This document shows, piece by piece, positions 23,499 to 29,681 of a DNA stretch of 29,681 bases (position 1 is its first letter; each line of letters starts with the position of its first letter). The position numbers and the translations under genes are program-made. Under the pieces are notes generated by a model, which was not told where the DNA came from, made no database searches, and was given only the letters and a program-made list of their open reading frames with translations. This DNA is from an uncultured Oscillospiraceae bacterium (GTDB taxonomy: Bacteria; Bacillota; Clostridia; Oscillospirales; Ruminococcaceae): contig CAJULF010000032.1 of NCBI GenBank assembly GCA_910587135.1, forward strand, positions 1 through 29,681, written 5' to 3'.

Positions 23499-23954
23499 AT
23501 GACGCTTGATGAGGAGTTTATGCTCAAGGCACTCGAGCTGGCAGAAAAGGCGGGGGAACTGGGAGAGATACCCGTGGGGGCAATAGTTGTCGACGGGGCA
23601 GATAATATTATCGGCGAGGGCTATAATATGCGCGAAAAGCTTTGTTCTCCCCTTGCTCATGCCGAGATGATAGCGATAGACAGCGCGGCAAAGGCGCTTG
23701 GGCGATGGCGGCTTACGGACTGTACGATGTATGTAACGCTGGAGCCTTGCCCCATGTGCGCGGGAGCTGTCATGAACGCGCGGCTGAAGCGCCTGGTGTA
23801 CGGCGCTTTTGACGAGAAAAACGGTGCCTGCGCGTCGGTCGTCACTCTGTTTGACGAGAAATTCACCCATATACCGCTTGTACGGAGCCGCATTATGCGG
23901 GAGCGCTGCGGGGAAGTGCTGACGGATTTTTTCACCCAAATACGGGGAAACTGA
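23499..23954 (+). CDS. tadA: tRNA-specific adenosine deaminase
   Basis: A 151-residue zinc deaminase that converts adenosine-34 of tRNA-Arg(ACG) to inosine. The signature HAE (His54, Glu56) is followed by PCPMCAGA (Cys84, Cys87), which completes the zinc site. The flanking ELGEIPVGAIVV and YVTLEPCPMC segments, MNARLKRLVYGAFDEKNGA and the Arg-rich C-terminal helix (RSRIMRERC) are typical of TadA and not of cytidine or guanine deaminases. The start ATG at 23499 follows AAGGGAG at a 12-base spacing. It lies 90 bases after the pseudo-ATPase gene and 48 bases before the flippase gene, same strand. Confidence 0.93.
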   Translation: MTLDEEFMLKALELAEKAGELGEIPVGAIVVDGADNIIGEGYNMREKLCSPLAHAEMIAIDSAAKALGRWRLTDCTMYVTLEPCPMCAGAVMNARLKRLVYGAFDEKNGACASVVTLFDEKFTHIPLVRSRIMRERCGEVLTDFFTQIRGN

Positions 23955-24002
23955 CAGCGGTCAACAGAGCCGCTGCTGTTCTCCATTATAAAAAGGGTTT
24001 TC

Positions 24003-25667
24003 ATGAACAAATATCAGAAACTGGCTAACAATACCATTGTTCTGGCGATAGGACAGTTCAGTTCCAAGCTGCTGGTGTATGTAATGCTGCGGTTTTACAC
24101 CGACTGGCTGGGTACCGATGGATTCGGTGATATTACAAATATCATCAATGCCTCTTCGCTGCTCATATCGGTGGTTACGCTCTCAATAAGCGAGGGTGTG
24201 CTGCGCTATGCGCTGGACAAGGATAACAGCGGACGAATGGTGTTCTCGATAGGTATCAATGTTACGCTGTGCGGGCTGACGATATTTACGGCGGCTGTTC
24301 CGCTTGTGGGTCTTATCCCAATGCTTTCGGGGTATCAGTGGCTGATATATATGTATGTTTTTACGGGTAGCATTAAGGGAATATGCGGCATTTACGTCAG
24401 GGCGAGGGGTCATGTGCGGCTGTTCGCGATAGACGGTATACTGACCACTGCTGTAAATATCATGTTCAATCTGCTGTTTCTGGGATTGTTAAAAATGGGG
24501 GTAGTGGGCTACGTCCTGTCGGTTTCGCTGGCGGACTTTGTTTCGGTGATATTCCTTTCAAGCGCTGCCTATCTACATAGGGCGTACCGCCCGTTCAAAC
24601 AGGACAAATCCCTGCGCAGGGCAATGCTGAGGTACAGCATACCGCTTATGCCGACGGCGATAATGTGGTGGATAATAAACGTTTCGGATACCTTTATGGT
24701 GACGGAGATCCATGGCAAGTCCGCAAACGGCGTATATTCCTTTGCCTTCAAGTTTCCCAATCTGGCAGCAATCGTGGTGGGGATATTCTCCCAAGCGTGG
24801 CATATGTCGGCTATAACCGAGCGCAATTCACGCACTATTTCAAATTTCTATTCCAATATCTTTGATATGGTGCAGACGGTGATGTTTCTTGCGTCGGCGG
24901 GGATAATGCTGGTGTTAAGACCTATCATAATGCCTTTTTTCGGCAACGAGGATTTTAAGTATGCCTATTTTTATGTTCCCGCGCTTCTCTGCGCGGTGGT
25001 ATTTCAGAGCTTCAACAACTTTTTAAGCTCCATTTACGAGGCAAGCAACAAAACCACTCACTCCTTTGTTTCCTCTTTAATAGGAGCGCTGTCCAACATA
25101 GGGCTTAACCTGCTTCTGCTGCATATTCTTGTTCCCGAAAATTTTCCCGCCATCGGTGCGGCGATATCCACCTTGGTAAGCTATGTGCTGGTATTTATTT
25201 ATAGGGTAAATGATACCAAAAAACTGCTTTATATGCGTATCCGCTGGGATAAGATAACATCAAATCTGATACTTATCGGAGTGATGTCGGCTGTGGTCAT
25301 GTTTATGGAGTACGGGCTGTGGCAGAACGTTATAAATGCCGTTCTGTTTCTGGTGATAGTCGCGTATAATTTCAGGTCGGGAGTAAAGGCGGTAAGGCTG
25401 TTTATAAACCGCAAGTCCGGCAAACCCGCCGCGGAAGTCGCTCAGACCCCAAGCTCAAGACCTCCTCAAAGAAGGAGATATCCCGAAAGAAGGCAGCCGC
25501 CGAGCACCCGTCAGCCGTCGCGCAGAACACCGCAGAGCGGGTATACGAACAGGCGCCCGCAGAGCCAAAGCCGCAGCTATCCCGTGGCACAGCAGCGCAG
25601 AACGCCGCCGGCGGGCAGCCGACAGTCAGCTCCCCAAAGGAGACCGCCGCCGCGGAAAAGACCGTAA
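24003..25667 (+). CDS. Polysaccharide/lipid flippase with basic Pro-rich tail
   Basis: A 554-residue MOP-superfamily protein of the Wzx-like oligosaccharide flippase type, with about 12-14 hydrophobic segments up to residue 467. The opening NTIVLAIGQFSSKLLVYVMLRFYTDWLG and the following repeats are family-typical; MurJ- or SpoVB-like relatives are possible. It should move a lipid-linked glycan across the membrane. No glycosyltransferase genes are adjacent. The last 85 residues (about 470-554) are unusual: hydrophilic, almost only Arg, Pro, Gln, Ser and Thr, with repeated QRR, RRP and PQS units and a strong positive charge. They are probably a disordered cytoplasmic tail that could bind acidic partners or nucleic acid. 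The ATG at 24003 has AAAAAGGG nearby. Confidence 0.85.
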   Translation: MNKYQKLANNTIVLAIGQFSSKLLVYVMLRFYTDWLGTDGFGDITNIINASSLLISVVTLSISEGVLRYALDKDNSGRMVFSIGINVTLCGLTIFTAAVPLVGLIPMLSGYQWLIYMYVFTGSIKGICGIYVRARGHVRLFAIDGILTTAVNIMFNLLFLGLLKMGVVGYVLSVSLADFVSVIFLSSAAYLHRAYRPFKQDKSLRRAMLRYSIPLMPTAIMWWIINVSDTFMVTEIHGKSANGVYSFAFKFPNLAAIVVGIFSQAWHMSAITERNSRTISNFYSNIFDMVQTVMFLASAGIMLVLRPIIMPFFGNEDFKYAYFYVPALLCAVVFQSFNNFLSSIYEASNKTTHSFVSSLIGALSNIGLNLLLLHILVPENFPAIGAAISTLVSYVLVFIYRVNDTKKLLYMRIRWDKITSNLILIGVMSAVVMFMEYGLWQNVINAVLFLVIVAYNFRSGVKAVRLFINRKSGKPAAEVAQTPSSRPPQRRRYPERRQPPSTRQPSRRTPQSGYTNRRPQSQSRSYPVAQQRRTPPAGSRQSAPQRRPPPRKRP

Positions 25668-25681
25668 CGTCAAAAAACTTA

Positions 25682-25704
25682 CCCCTCACGCCAAGCGCAA
25701 GGGG
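25682..25704. terminator. Possible bidirectional terminator between convergent genes
   Basis: CCCCT (25682-25686) pairs with AGGGG (25700-25704) over a 13-base loop in the 58-base gap between the flippase and XRE genes. A/T-rich bases follow on the plus side (AATATAAAATATTTC). The stem is short. Confidence 0.35.
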
Positions 25705-25725
25705 AATATAAAATATTTCGGGCGA

Positions 25726-26427
25726 TTATCGGTTGATATCATCCAACTTTTGGAGGGACTTTTCAGCCTCGGTAATTATCGTAAAAAGAGCGGCGGATTG
25801 CTTTGGGAACTCCTGTTCGATTCGGGCGGTTGTGATTTTCTCGTCCTCCGTGCCCGATTTCGCGGCAGCGGCGGCGCGTATATCCTCCAGTGAAAGGTGC
25901 GCGGAAACCATTCCCGAAACCTTGCCCGAGGGCACCGCAAAGCTGTTTTCGTCGTTTCCTCCGCCTGCGCTGTATACCATACGGTAGCCGCGGTAAACAG
26001 CGGATATCAGATAGGAGCATACTGTTTTTGAAAGCTCGGAATTTTTGGTTTTCATAAGGAGCGCGAAAATCACTTCAAGAGCGTTGGTAATCAGCTTTTT
26101 TCTGAGGAATGTGGTCATTCCCGAAATACTGCCCTCGTATTTTTCGCTCACGGAGCTTTCGGGAAGTTCCTGCTCCGATATTGTTACGCCGCTGCCAGAG
26201 CTTGTCCGCCCGAGAAGGTAGTCCACAGACACGCTGTAGTAATCGGCGGCTCTCACCAGAAAGTCCAGTCCGCATTCGCGCTTCCCCTTTTCATAGTGTG
26301 AAAGCAGCGCCTGTGTTATGCCCATATCCGCGGCTGCGCTCTTCTGGCTCAGCCCGCGTTCCTTTCGCAGCAGCGTCATGACCCTTGGAAAATCTCTATT
26401 CATAACGCGCTGTGTTTCCTTGCTCAT
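25726..26427 (-). CDS. XRE-family transcriptional regulator
   Basis: A 233-residue protein with an N-terminal XRE/Cro helix-turn-helix (about 12-72): FPRVMTLLRKERGLSQKSAA, MGITQALLSHYEKGKREC, FLVRAADYYSVSVDYLLG. The C-terminal 160 residues are helical and conserved in appearance but not a domain I recognise; no ligand or peptidase motif is seen. ATG at 26427 follows GGGAG by 7 bases, and a good promoter lies upstream. It is a single gene convergent with the flippase. Targets are unknown. It could regulate itself, but no palindromic operator stood out at its promoter. Confidence 0.85.
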   Translation of the reverse strand: MSKETQRVMNRDFPRVMTLLRKERGLSQKSAAADMGITQALLSHYEKGKRECGLDFLVRAADYYSVSVDYLLGRTSSGSGVTISEQELPESSVSEKYEGSISGMTTFLRKKLITNALEVIFALLMKTKNSELSKTVCSYLISAVYRGYRMVYSAGGGNDENSFAVPSGKVSGMVSAHLSLEDIRAAAAAKSGTEDEKITTARIEQEFPKQSAALFTIITEAEKSLQKLDDINR

Positions 26428-26531
26428 GTTTTATCTCCCGTCTGTTTATAGTGTCGCTTTGCTTTGCCCTTATCAAAGTTTTATGGGATATTCTCCCTTT
26501 ACGGCAAAATAAAAAATATATGACTTAGTAT

Positions 26532-26560
26532 ATTATAGCCCGAATATTCCGATTTGTAAA
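26532..26560 (-). promoter_or_regulatory. Sigma-A promoter of the XRE gene
   Basis: On the minus strand TTTACA (26560-26555) and TATAAT (26537-26532) are 17 bases apart. The -10 lies about 105 bases upstream of the ATG, leaving a long leader without evident structure. Confidence 0.75.
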
Positions 26561-26843
26561 GCGGCATATTAACCAAAAAATCGACAGATTTATAGGGTAT
26601 AATTCATAAGAGGATTTTGTAAGCGCAAGGGGAGATGTGGCGTTTGCTCATGACCCCAAGATATTGATAAAGTTCTGTTGTACCGCTGTGTTTTCTATTG
26701 AATTAAGTCGGAATTTTTATACGGCATGGACTGAAGCAGATTCTTTTGGAGTGGACGGAAGCCGTCTGCAATGAGCAACAGTAAAATCGGACGCAGGTCA
26801 ACATTGATTAAAAGCATAACAGTTTGTAGAAACAAACAAACCG
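26561..26843. other. Unexplained intergenic stretch before repeat copy D
   Basis: About 280 bases between the XRE promoter and the repeat. No frame with a ribosome site and family match was found on either strand. The minus strand holds a hydrophobic 75-codon open frame (26695-26922), but it runs into the repeat and has no convincing ribosome site. The stretch may hold the promoter for the 27020 gene set; a TATAAT at 26598-26603 lacks a -35. Confidence 0.4.
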
Positions 26844-27010
26844 TGCAGTCAAAAGTGCTGAAAGCATACAGCAACTGACCGCCCACGCATGAATTTTCCG
26901 CAATCCTCCGAGCAATTAACACGGAGCGAAGCGGAGAGTTGATTGCTCAGAGGGATAGCCCCAACAACGCTTAGCGTTGTTGGGGCGGTGCGGAAAATTT
27001 TTTTTAATAA
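26844..27010 (+). repeat. Structured dispersed repeat, copy D
   Basis: Starts with TGCAGTCAAAAGTGCTGAAAG, then CGCCCACGCATGAATTTTC. Outer helix AATTTTCCGCA (26892-26902) with TGCGGAAAATT (26989-26999), followed by a T-run to 27005. Arm 1: AGCAATTAAC (26911-26920) with GTTGATTGCT (26938-26947), one G-T pair, around GCGAAGC. Arm 2: CCCCAACAACGC (26959-26970) with GCGTTGTTGGGG (26974-26985), perfect. It matches copy E (29344-29600, opposite strand) along its whole length, with compensating changes in arm 2. The 3' end abuts the ribosome site of the gene at 27020. Confidence 0.85.
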
Positions 27011-27019
27011 GGAGTTAAT

Positions 27020-27628
27020 ATGAAAAATTATTATTTGTATCTGATACGTCATGGGCTTACGCAAGGCAATCTTGACGGGAAATATATCGGGCAGACTGAC
27101 CTTTCGCTGTGTCCCGAGGGCGCAAGGACGATCAGGGAGCTTGTTGGGGCAGAAATATACCCCGAGGTGGGCAAGGTTTATTCAAGTCCGCTGGCGAGGT
27201 GTCTGGAAACGGCAGAGATAATTTATCCCGAGCACAAGCTGATGATAGTAGATGAAATAGGCGAAATGAATTTCGGCGAGTTTGAGGGTAAAACCCAGGC
27301 TCAGCTGCAAAATCTCAGGGAGTACACCGAGTGGCTGCGCGGCGGTCCAGACGCCCGCCCACCCAAAGGGGAGCGCTTTGAGGAGTTTTCGCTGAGGTGC
27401 ATTGAGGGTCTGGATACGATTTTTAACGATATGATGCGTCGTGAAGTGACACGTGCCGCCTGCATAACTCACGGCGGTGTTATCACCAATCTGCTGGCGG
27501 GATTCGGACTGCCCAAGGGAAAGCCCGCGGATTTTATGTGCGATCCCGGAGAGGGATTCGAGATAATCCTTTCAACGTTCCTGTGGCAGAAGGGACCTGC
27601 GTTTGAAATTTCGGGAAGGCTGGTGTAG
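27020..27628 (+). CDS. Histidine phosphatase superfamily protein (phosphoglycerate-mutase-like)
   Basis: A 202-residue member of the branch-1 histidine phosphatases. The phosphorylated His11 is in LIRHGLTQGN, the second catalytic His151 is in THGGVI, and the SSPLARCLETAEII segment and EMNFGEFEGKT complete the active-site pattern. The relatives closest in appearance are broad-specificity phosphatases and alpha-ribazole-phosphate phosphatase (CobC); the substrate is not determinable by eye. ATG at 27020 follows AAGGAG (27009-27014), which adjoins repeat copy D. The next gene follows after 15 bases, so it leads a three-gene unit. Confidence 0.88.
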   Translation: MKNYYLYLIRHGLTQGNLDGKYIGQTDLSLCPEGARTIRELVGAEIYPEVGKVYSSPLARCLETAEIIYPEHKLMIVDEIGEMNFGEFEGKTQAQLQNLREYTEWLRGGPDARPPKGERFEEFSLRCIEGLDTIFNDMMRREVTRAACITHGGVITNLLAGFGLPKGKPADFMCDPGEGFEIILSTFLWQKGPAFEISGRLV

Positions 27629-27643
27629 AAAAGGGATAAGGTC

Positions 27644-28351
27644 ATGAAAAAGTTCTGGGGATATATTTCAAATGAGAAGTTTTCCGTGGGCTGTACAGAG
27701 AGGACGGTATATCTTTATGACGCGGCGGGAAAGGAGCTGGCTCGGTTCGAGGATATCAAATACGGCTGCAAGGCGGTGTTTTCTCCCAACGGAGATATAT
27801 TTGTCGTGAAGTCGACGGGAGCGTATTTCGCGGTCTACTCCGCGGAAAACGCGGCGCTTATAAAGACGGTGAAGTTTTCAAATGTGGACGGCAGTCAGGA
27901 CGACGGCTTCTGCTTTTCCGCCGACGGTAAATTATTCTATAATATAGAGCGCCAAGGAAGCTCCGTCAATTCCGCGATTTCGGTTTATGATACCTCAAAT
28001 TTTGAGCGAATAGCTATGTTTTGTGAAAATGACGACCGCATTGAACCAAAATACATAGAAGTCTGCGGTGACGGCGGAACATATGTTCTGGGGTTTCTGC
28101 GCGGGGATGACGGTGTCATGTCGGACGGATTTGCGGCTAAATTCGGTGCAAACGGTCTTGAGGATATTTGTAAAATAATATATGAGGATTACAAATTTTA
28201 CAGCGATTTCAAACGTCTTGAGTTGTACGGCTTTACCGAAAAGTCAAAGGAATGGTCGGGATTCAAATACAACAATGTGGATATGACCGGTATGGAAAAT
28301 ACCGTTCATCCGCTTTCGGAGCTATGGGAGAAATTCAAAAATCAAACATAA
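27644..28351 (+). CDS. Beta-propeller-like protein of unknown function
   Basis: A 235-residue protein without signal peptide or membrane segment. It has at least three WD-like beta blades with repeated [VI]xxY[DS] strands: VYLYDAAGKELARF, FAVYSAENAALIKTV and ISVYDTSNFERIAMF, each followed by a G-D or D-G turn (FSPNGDIFVV, FSADGKLFY). A full propeller would need more blades than the length allows, so it may be a short or incomplete one. No catalytic motif is seen. The stop overlaps the start of the TraB gene by one base (TAATG), indicating translational coupling, and the histidine phosphatase gene is 15 bases upstream. The function is unknown. Confidence 0.65.
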   Translation: MKKFWGYISNEKFSVGCTERTVYLYDAAGKELARFEDIKYGCKAVFSPNGDIFVVKSTGAYFAVYSAENAALIKTVKFSNVDGSQDDGFCFSADGKLFYNIERQGSSVNSAISVYDTSNFERIAMFCENDDRIEPKYIEVCGDGGTYVLGFLRGDDGVMSDGFAAKFGANGLEDICKIIYEDYKFYSDFKRLELYGFTEKSKEWSGFKYNNVDMTGMENTVHPLSELWEKFKNQT

Positions 28352-29271
28352 TGAAAAAAGTAATATTTTTAATTACAATAGCCGCCGCGCTGTTGTTTTC
28401 GGGCTGTGAGACTAACCCGCGGGTTAGCGTCGAGCCGCCTTTCTGGGAGGTTTGCGACGAGGAGAGCGGCGGCAGGGTTTACCTGTTGGGTTCAATGCAC
28501 GTGGGAATAAACGCCGAATACCCTGAAGAGGTTATAAGCGCCTTTGAAGAGAGCGATATCGTAGCCTGCGAGGTGGATACTGTCGCTTTGTCGAGGGACA
28601 GCGGGCGGCTCTCCGATGCTATGGAGCTGATGAAATGCCCAAAGGGAACGACCGCCGCTGACTGCTTCGGGGATAGCTATGAGGAGATACGCGGATTTTT
28701 CAGGGAAAAGGGGATATATAATTCTGTTTATGACGATTATCTGCCCACTGTATGGAGCTCGCTTATAACGAGCAGAGTAGCGCGTGAGGCGGGTTACTCG
28801 TCCGAATACGGAACGGAAACGGTTTTCCTTAACCTTGCAAAGCAGCAGGGGAAGCAGATATATGAGATTGAATCCGAGGAGTTTCAGTATGCGCTTAACG
28901 CTTCTCAGCCTATGGCGCTTCAGGTATACAATGTGCAGAGCGTGATTGGCGAAAATTACGATTCAGCTTTATCGCAGACACACGAGCTGTATCGAGCGTG
29001 GTCAAGCTTTGACAGTGAAGCGCTGGATAAGCTTTGCAGCGCCGAGAATATTCCCGAGGATCTGTCGGAAGAGTACGAGGAGTTTTACAAAGCAATGTAT
29101 GTCGACCGTCAGGAGAACATGGCGGAATACATAACGGAGTGCCTGCAAAGCGGCGAAACCGTGTTTGTGATTGTGGGTGCTATGCACTATTATGCCGAGC
29201 CGGATATCTTAACGCTTCTGGAGCAGAAAGGTTATATTGCAGTTATCGGATACGAAATTGAAAGTAAATAA
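28351..29271 (+). CDS. TraB/GumN family lipoprotein (predicted metalloprotease fold)
   Basis: A 306-residue protein with a lipoprotein signal: MKK, a hydrophobic run and the lipobox LLFSGC (Cys at residue 19), so it is anchored outside the membrane. The TraB/GumN (Tiki-like) fold is shown by VYLLGSMHVG (His50) near the N-terminus, ACEVD soon after, and VIVGAMHYY (His279) in the C-terminal region; these are the metal-site positions of the family. Some relatives are proteases. ATG at 28351 shares a base with the previous stop; an upstream in-frame ATG at 28252 lies inside that gene and would destroy the signal peptide. No ribosome site is close, consistent with coupling. It is the last gene of the unit. 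Confidence 0.85.
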   Translation: MKKVIFLITIAAALLFSGCETNPRVSVEPPFWEVCDEESGGRVYLLGSMHVGINAEYPEEVISAFEESDIVACEVDTVALSRDSGRLSDAMELMKCPKGTTAADCFGDSYEEIRGFFREKGIYNSVYDDYLPTVWSSLITSRVAREAGYSSEYGTETVFLNLAKQQGKQIYEIESEEFQYALNASQPMALQVYNVQSVIGENYDSALSQTHELYRAWSSFDSEALDKLCSAENIPEDLSEEYEEFYKAMYVDRQENMAEYITECLQSGETVFVIVGAMHYYAEPDILTLLEQKGYIAVIGYEIESK

Positions 29272-29343
29272 TAATTTATACTATTAAGCTGTGTTGCTCT
29301 GAGCGGTCTGATTCTTGATTTAAAGGGGGCTCTGGGCTGAGAT
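29272..29343. other. Spacer after the TraB gene, no terminator seen
   Basis: 72 bases with no convincing hairpin plus T-run of its own. Termination may rely on the structures of repeat copy E that follows. Confidence 0.4.
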
Positions 29344-29600
29344 GCTTTTAAGATATGTTGACCAAAAGCTGAATTATTAAAAAGAATTTCCCGCACCGCT
29401 GCAAACAACGCTTTGCGTTGTTTGCGCTATCTCGCCGTAAAAGCTCCGCCCGCTTCGCGGGCTGCGCGGAGTTTTGCGCAAATTACGACATAACATTTTA
29501 AGCATTTCCTTAACTTTTGCGCAAAACCCTCACGGCGGATTGCGGGAAATTCATGCGTGGGCGCACAGTGGATTTTGACTTTCAGCGACTTTGACTGCAT
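29344..29600 (-). repeat. Structured dispersed repeat, copy E
   Basis: Inverted relative to copy D. Helices on the plus strand: end hairpin GCTTTT (29344-29349) with AAAAGC (29364-29369); outer GAATTTCCCGCA (29384-29395) with TGCGGGAAATTC (29541-29552), perfect 12 bp; arm 2 GCAAACAACGC (29401-29411) with GCGTTGTTTGC (29415-29425); hairpin GCCCGC (29448-29453) with GCGGGC (29457-29462) around TTC; inner TTTTGCGCAAA pair (29472-29482 with about 29515-29525). The end-hairpin loop GGTCAAC..ATAT (minus strand) matches those of copies A and B, linking all copies into one family. The 62-codon frame inside (29427-29615) is taken as chance. Confidence 0.85.
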
Positions 29601-29681
29601 AATTTTGCGTGGCATTGGGCTTATTATTCATGATTTATGTGTCGCTCTAATTGATAACCTTTGTCAGCCCAAATGCTTAGT
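29601..29681. other. Window end, no feature seen
   Basis: 81 bases of AT-rich sequence after repeat copy E. No gene start or hairpin is apparent; the window may end inside an upstream region. Confidence 0.3.

Noticed and set aside
26598..26603. TATAAT as a promoter for the 27020 operon
   Set aside because: The position 17 bases upstream is only a run of A, there is no extended -10, and the operon start is over 400 bases away.
26695..26922. A 75-codon hydrophobic minus-strand frame
   Set aside because: It runs into repeat copy D, has no usable ribosome site and shows no family pattern.
29427..29615. A 62-codon minus-strand frame in repeat copy E
   Set aside because: It lies across structured repeat sequence, and the corresponding frame in copy D is interrupted by a stop soon after its start, so it is probably spurious.

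Overview
The window looks like a chromosomal segment of a spore-forming, anaerobic, gut-type clostridium, most like the Ruminococcus/Oscillospiraceae group. This is inferred from the mixed base composition with GC-rich genes and AT-rich intergenic DNA, strong AGGAGG-type ribosome sites, an alpha/beta-type small acid-soluble spore protein, a PerR-type regulator, a permuted family 3 glycosidase, a MetH lacking the reactivation domain, and MalQ. No rRNA, tRNA, CRISPR array, phage gene or intact transposase was seen.

Layout. 1-2430: a promoter and two G3E P-loop GTPases, the first with a His/Cys-rich metal-binding insert, the second fused to a YcgQ/DUF1980-like domain. 2526-5499: mtnA, a GNAT acetyltransferase and an MTA/SAH deaminase (mtaD), a compact operon that looks like methylthioadenosine salvage by deamination. 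5874-6671: a spore protein gene convergent with perR. 7038-9797: cytoplasmic GH3 glycosidase. 10092-13345: a P-loop kinase-like protein and metH. 13602-19126, all on the minus strand: comM, azlC, azlD, a small membrane protein, a WGR-domain protein and malQ. 19607-25667, all on the plus strand: rlmB, a 1000-residue protein that looks like a catalytically decayed P-type ATPase, tadA and a polysaccharide flippase with an Arg/Pro/Gln-rich tail. 25726-26427: an XRE regulator. 27020-29271: a coupled set of histidine phosphatase, beta-propeller-like protein and TraB/GumN lipoprotein.

The most unusual signal is non-coding. Four full copies and one edge-truncated copy of a structured repeat (about 150-260 bp) lie in intergenic DNA at 1-86, 13392-13570, 19169-19360, 26844-27010 and 29344-29600. 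They share end motifs (CGCATGAAWTTYC and a GAAATT..TTTTAAT run), while the hairpin arms change sequence and keep perfect pairing. Copies occur in inverted pairs around gene blocks, and one ends in a stem plus T-run directly before a ribosome site. Two other palindromic MITE-like elements lie near perR. The coding part is mostly metabolic housekeeping (methionine/MTA cycle, metal handling, glycan use, RNA modification). The decayed P-type ATPase, the GTPase fusion and the repeat family are the items most worth following up. All calls are by eye from sequence; no database search was run.
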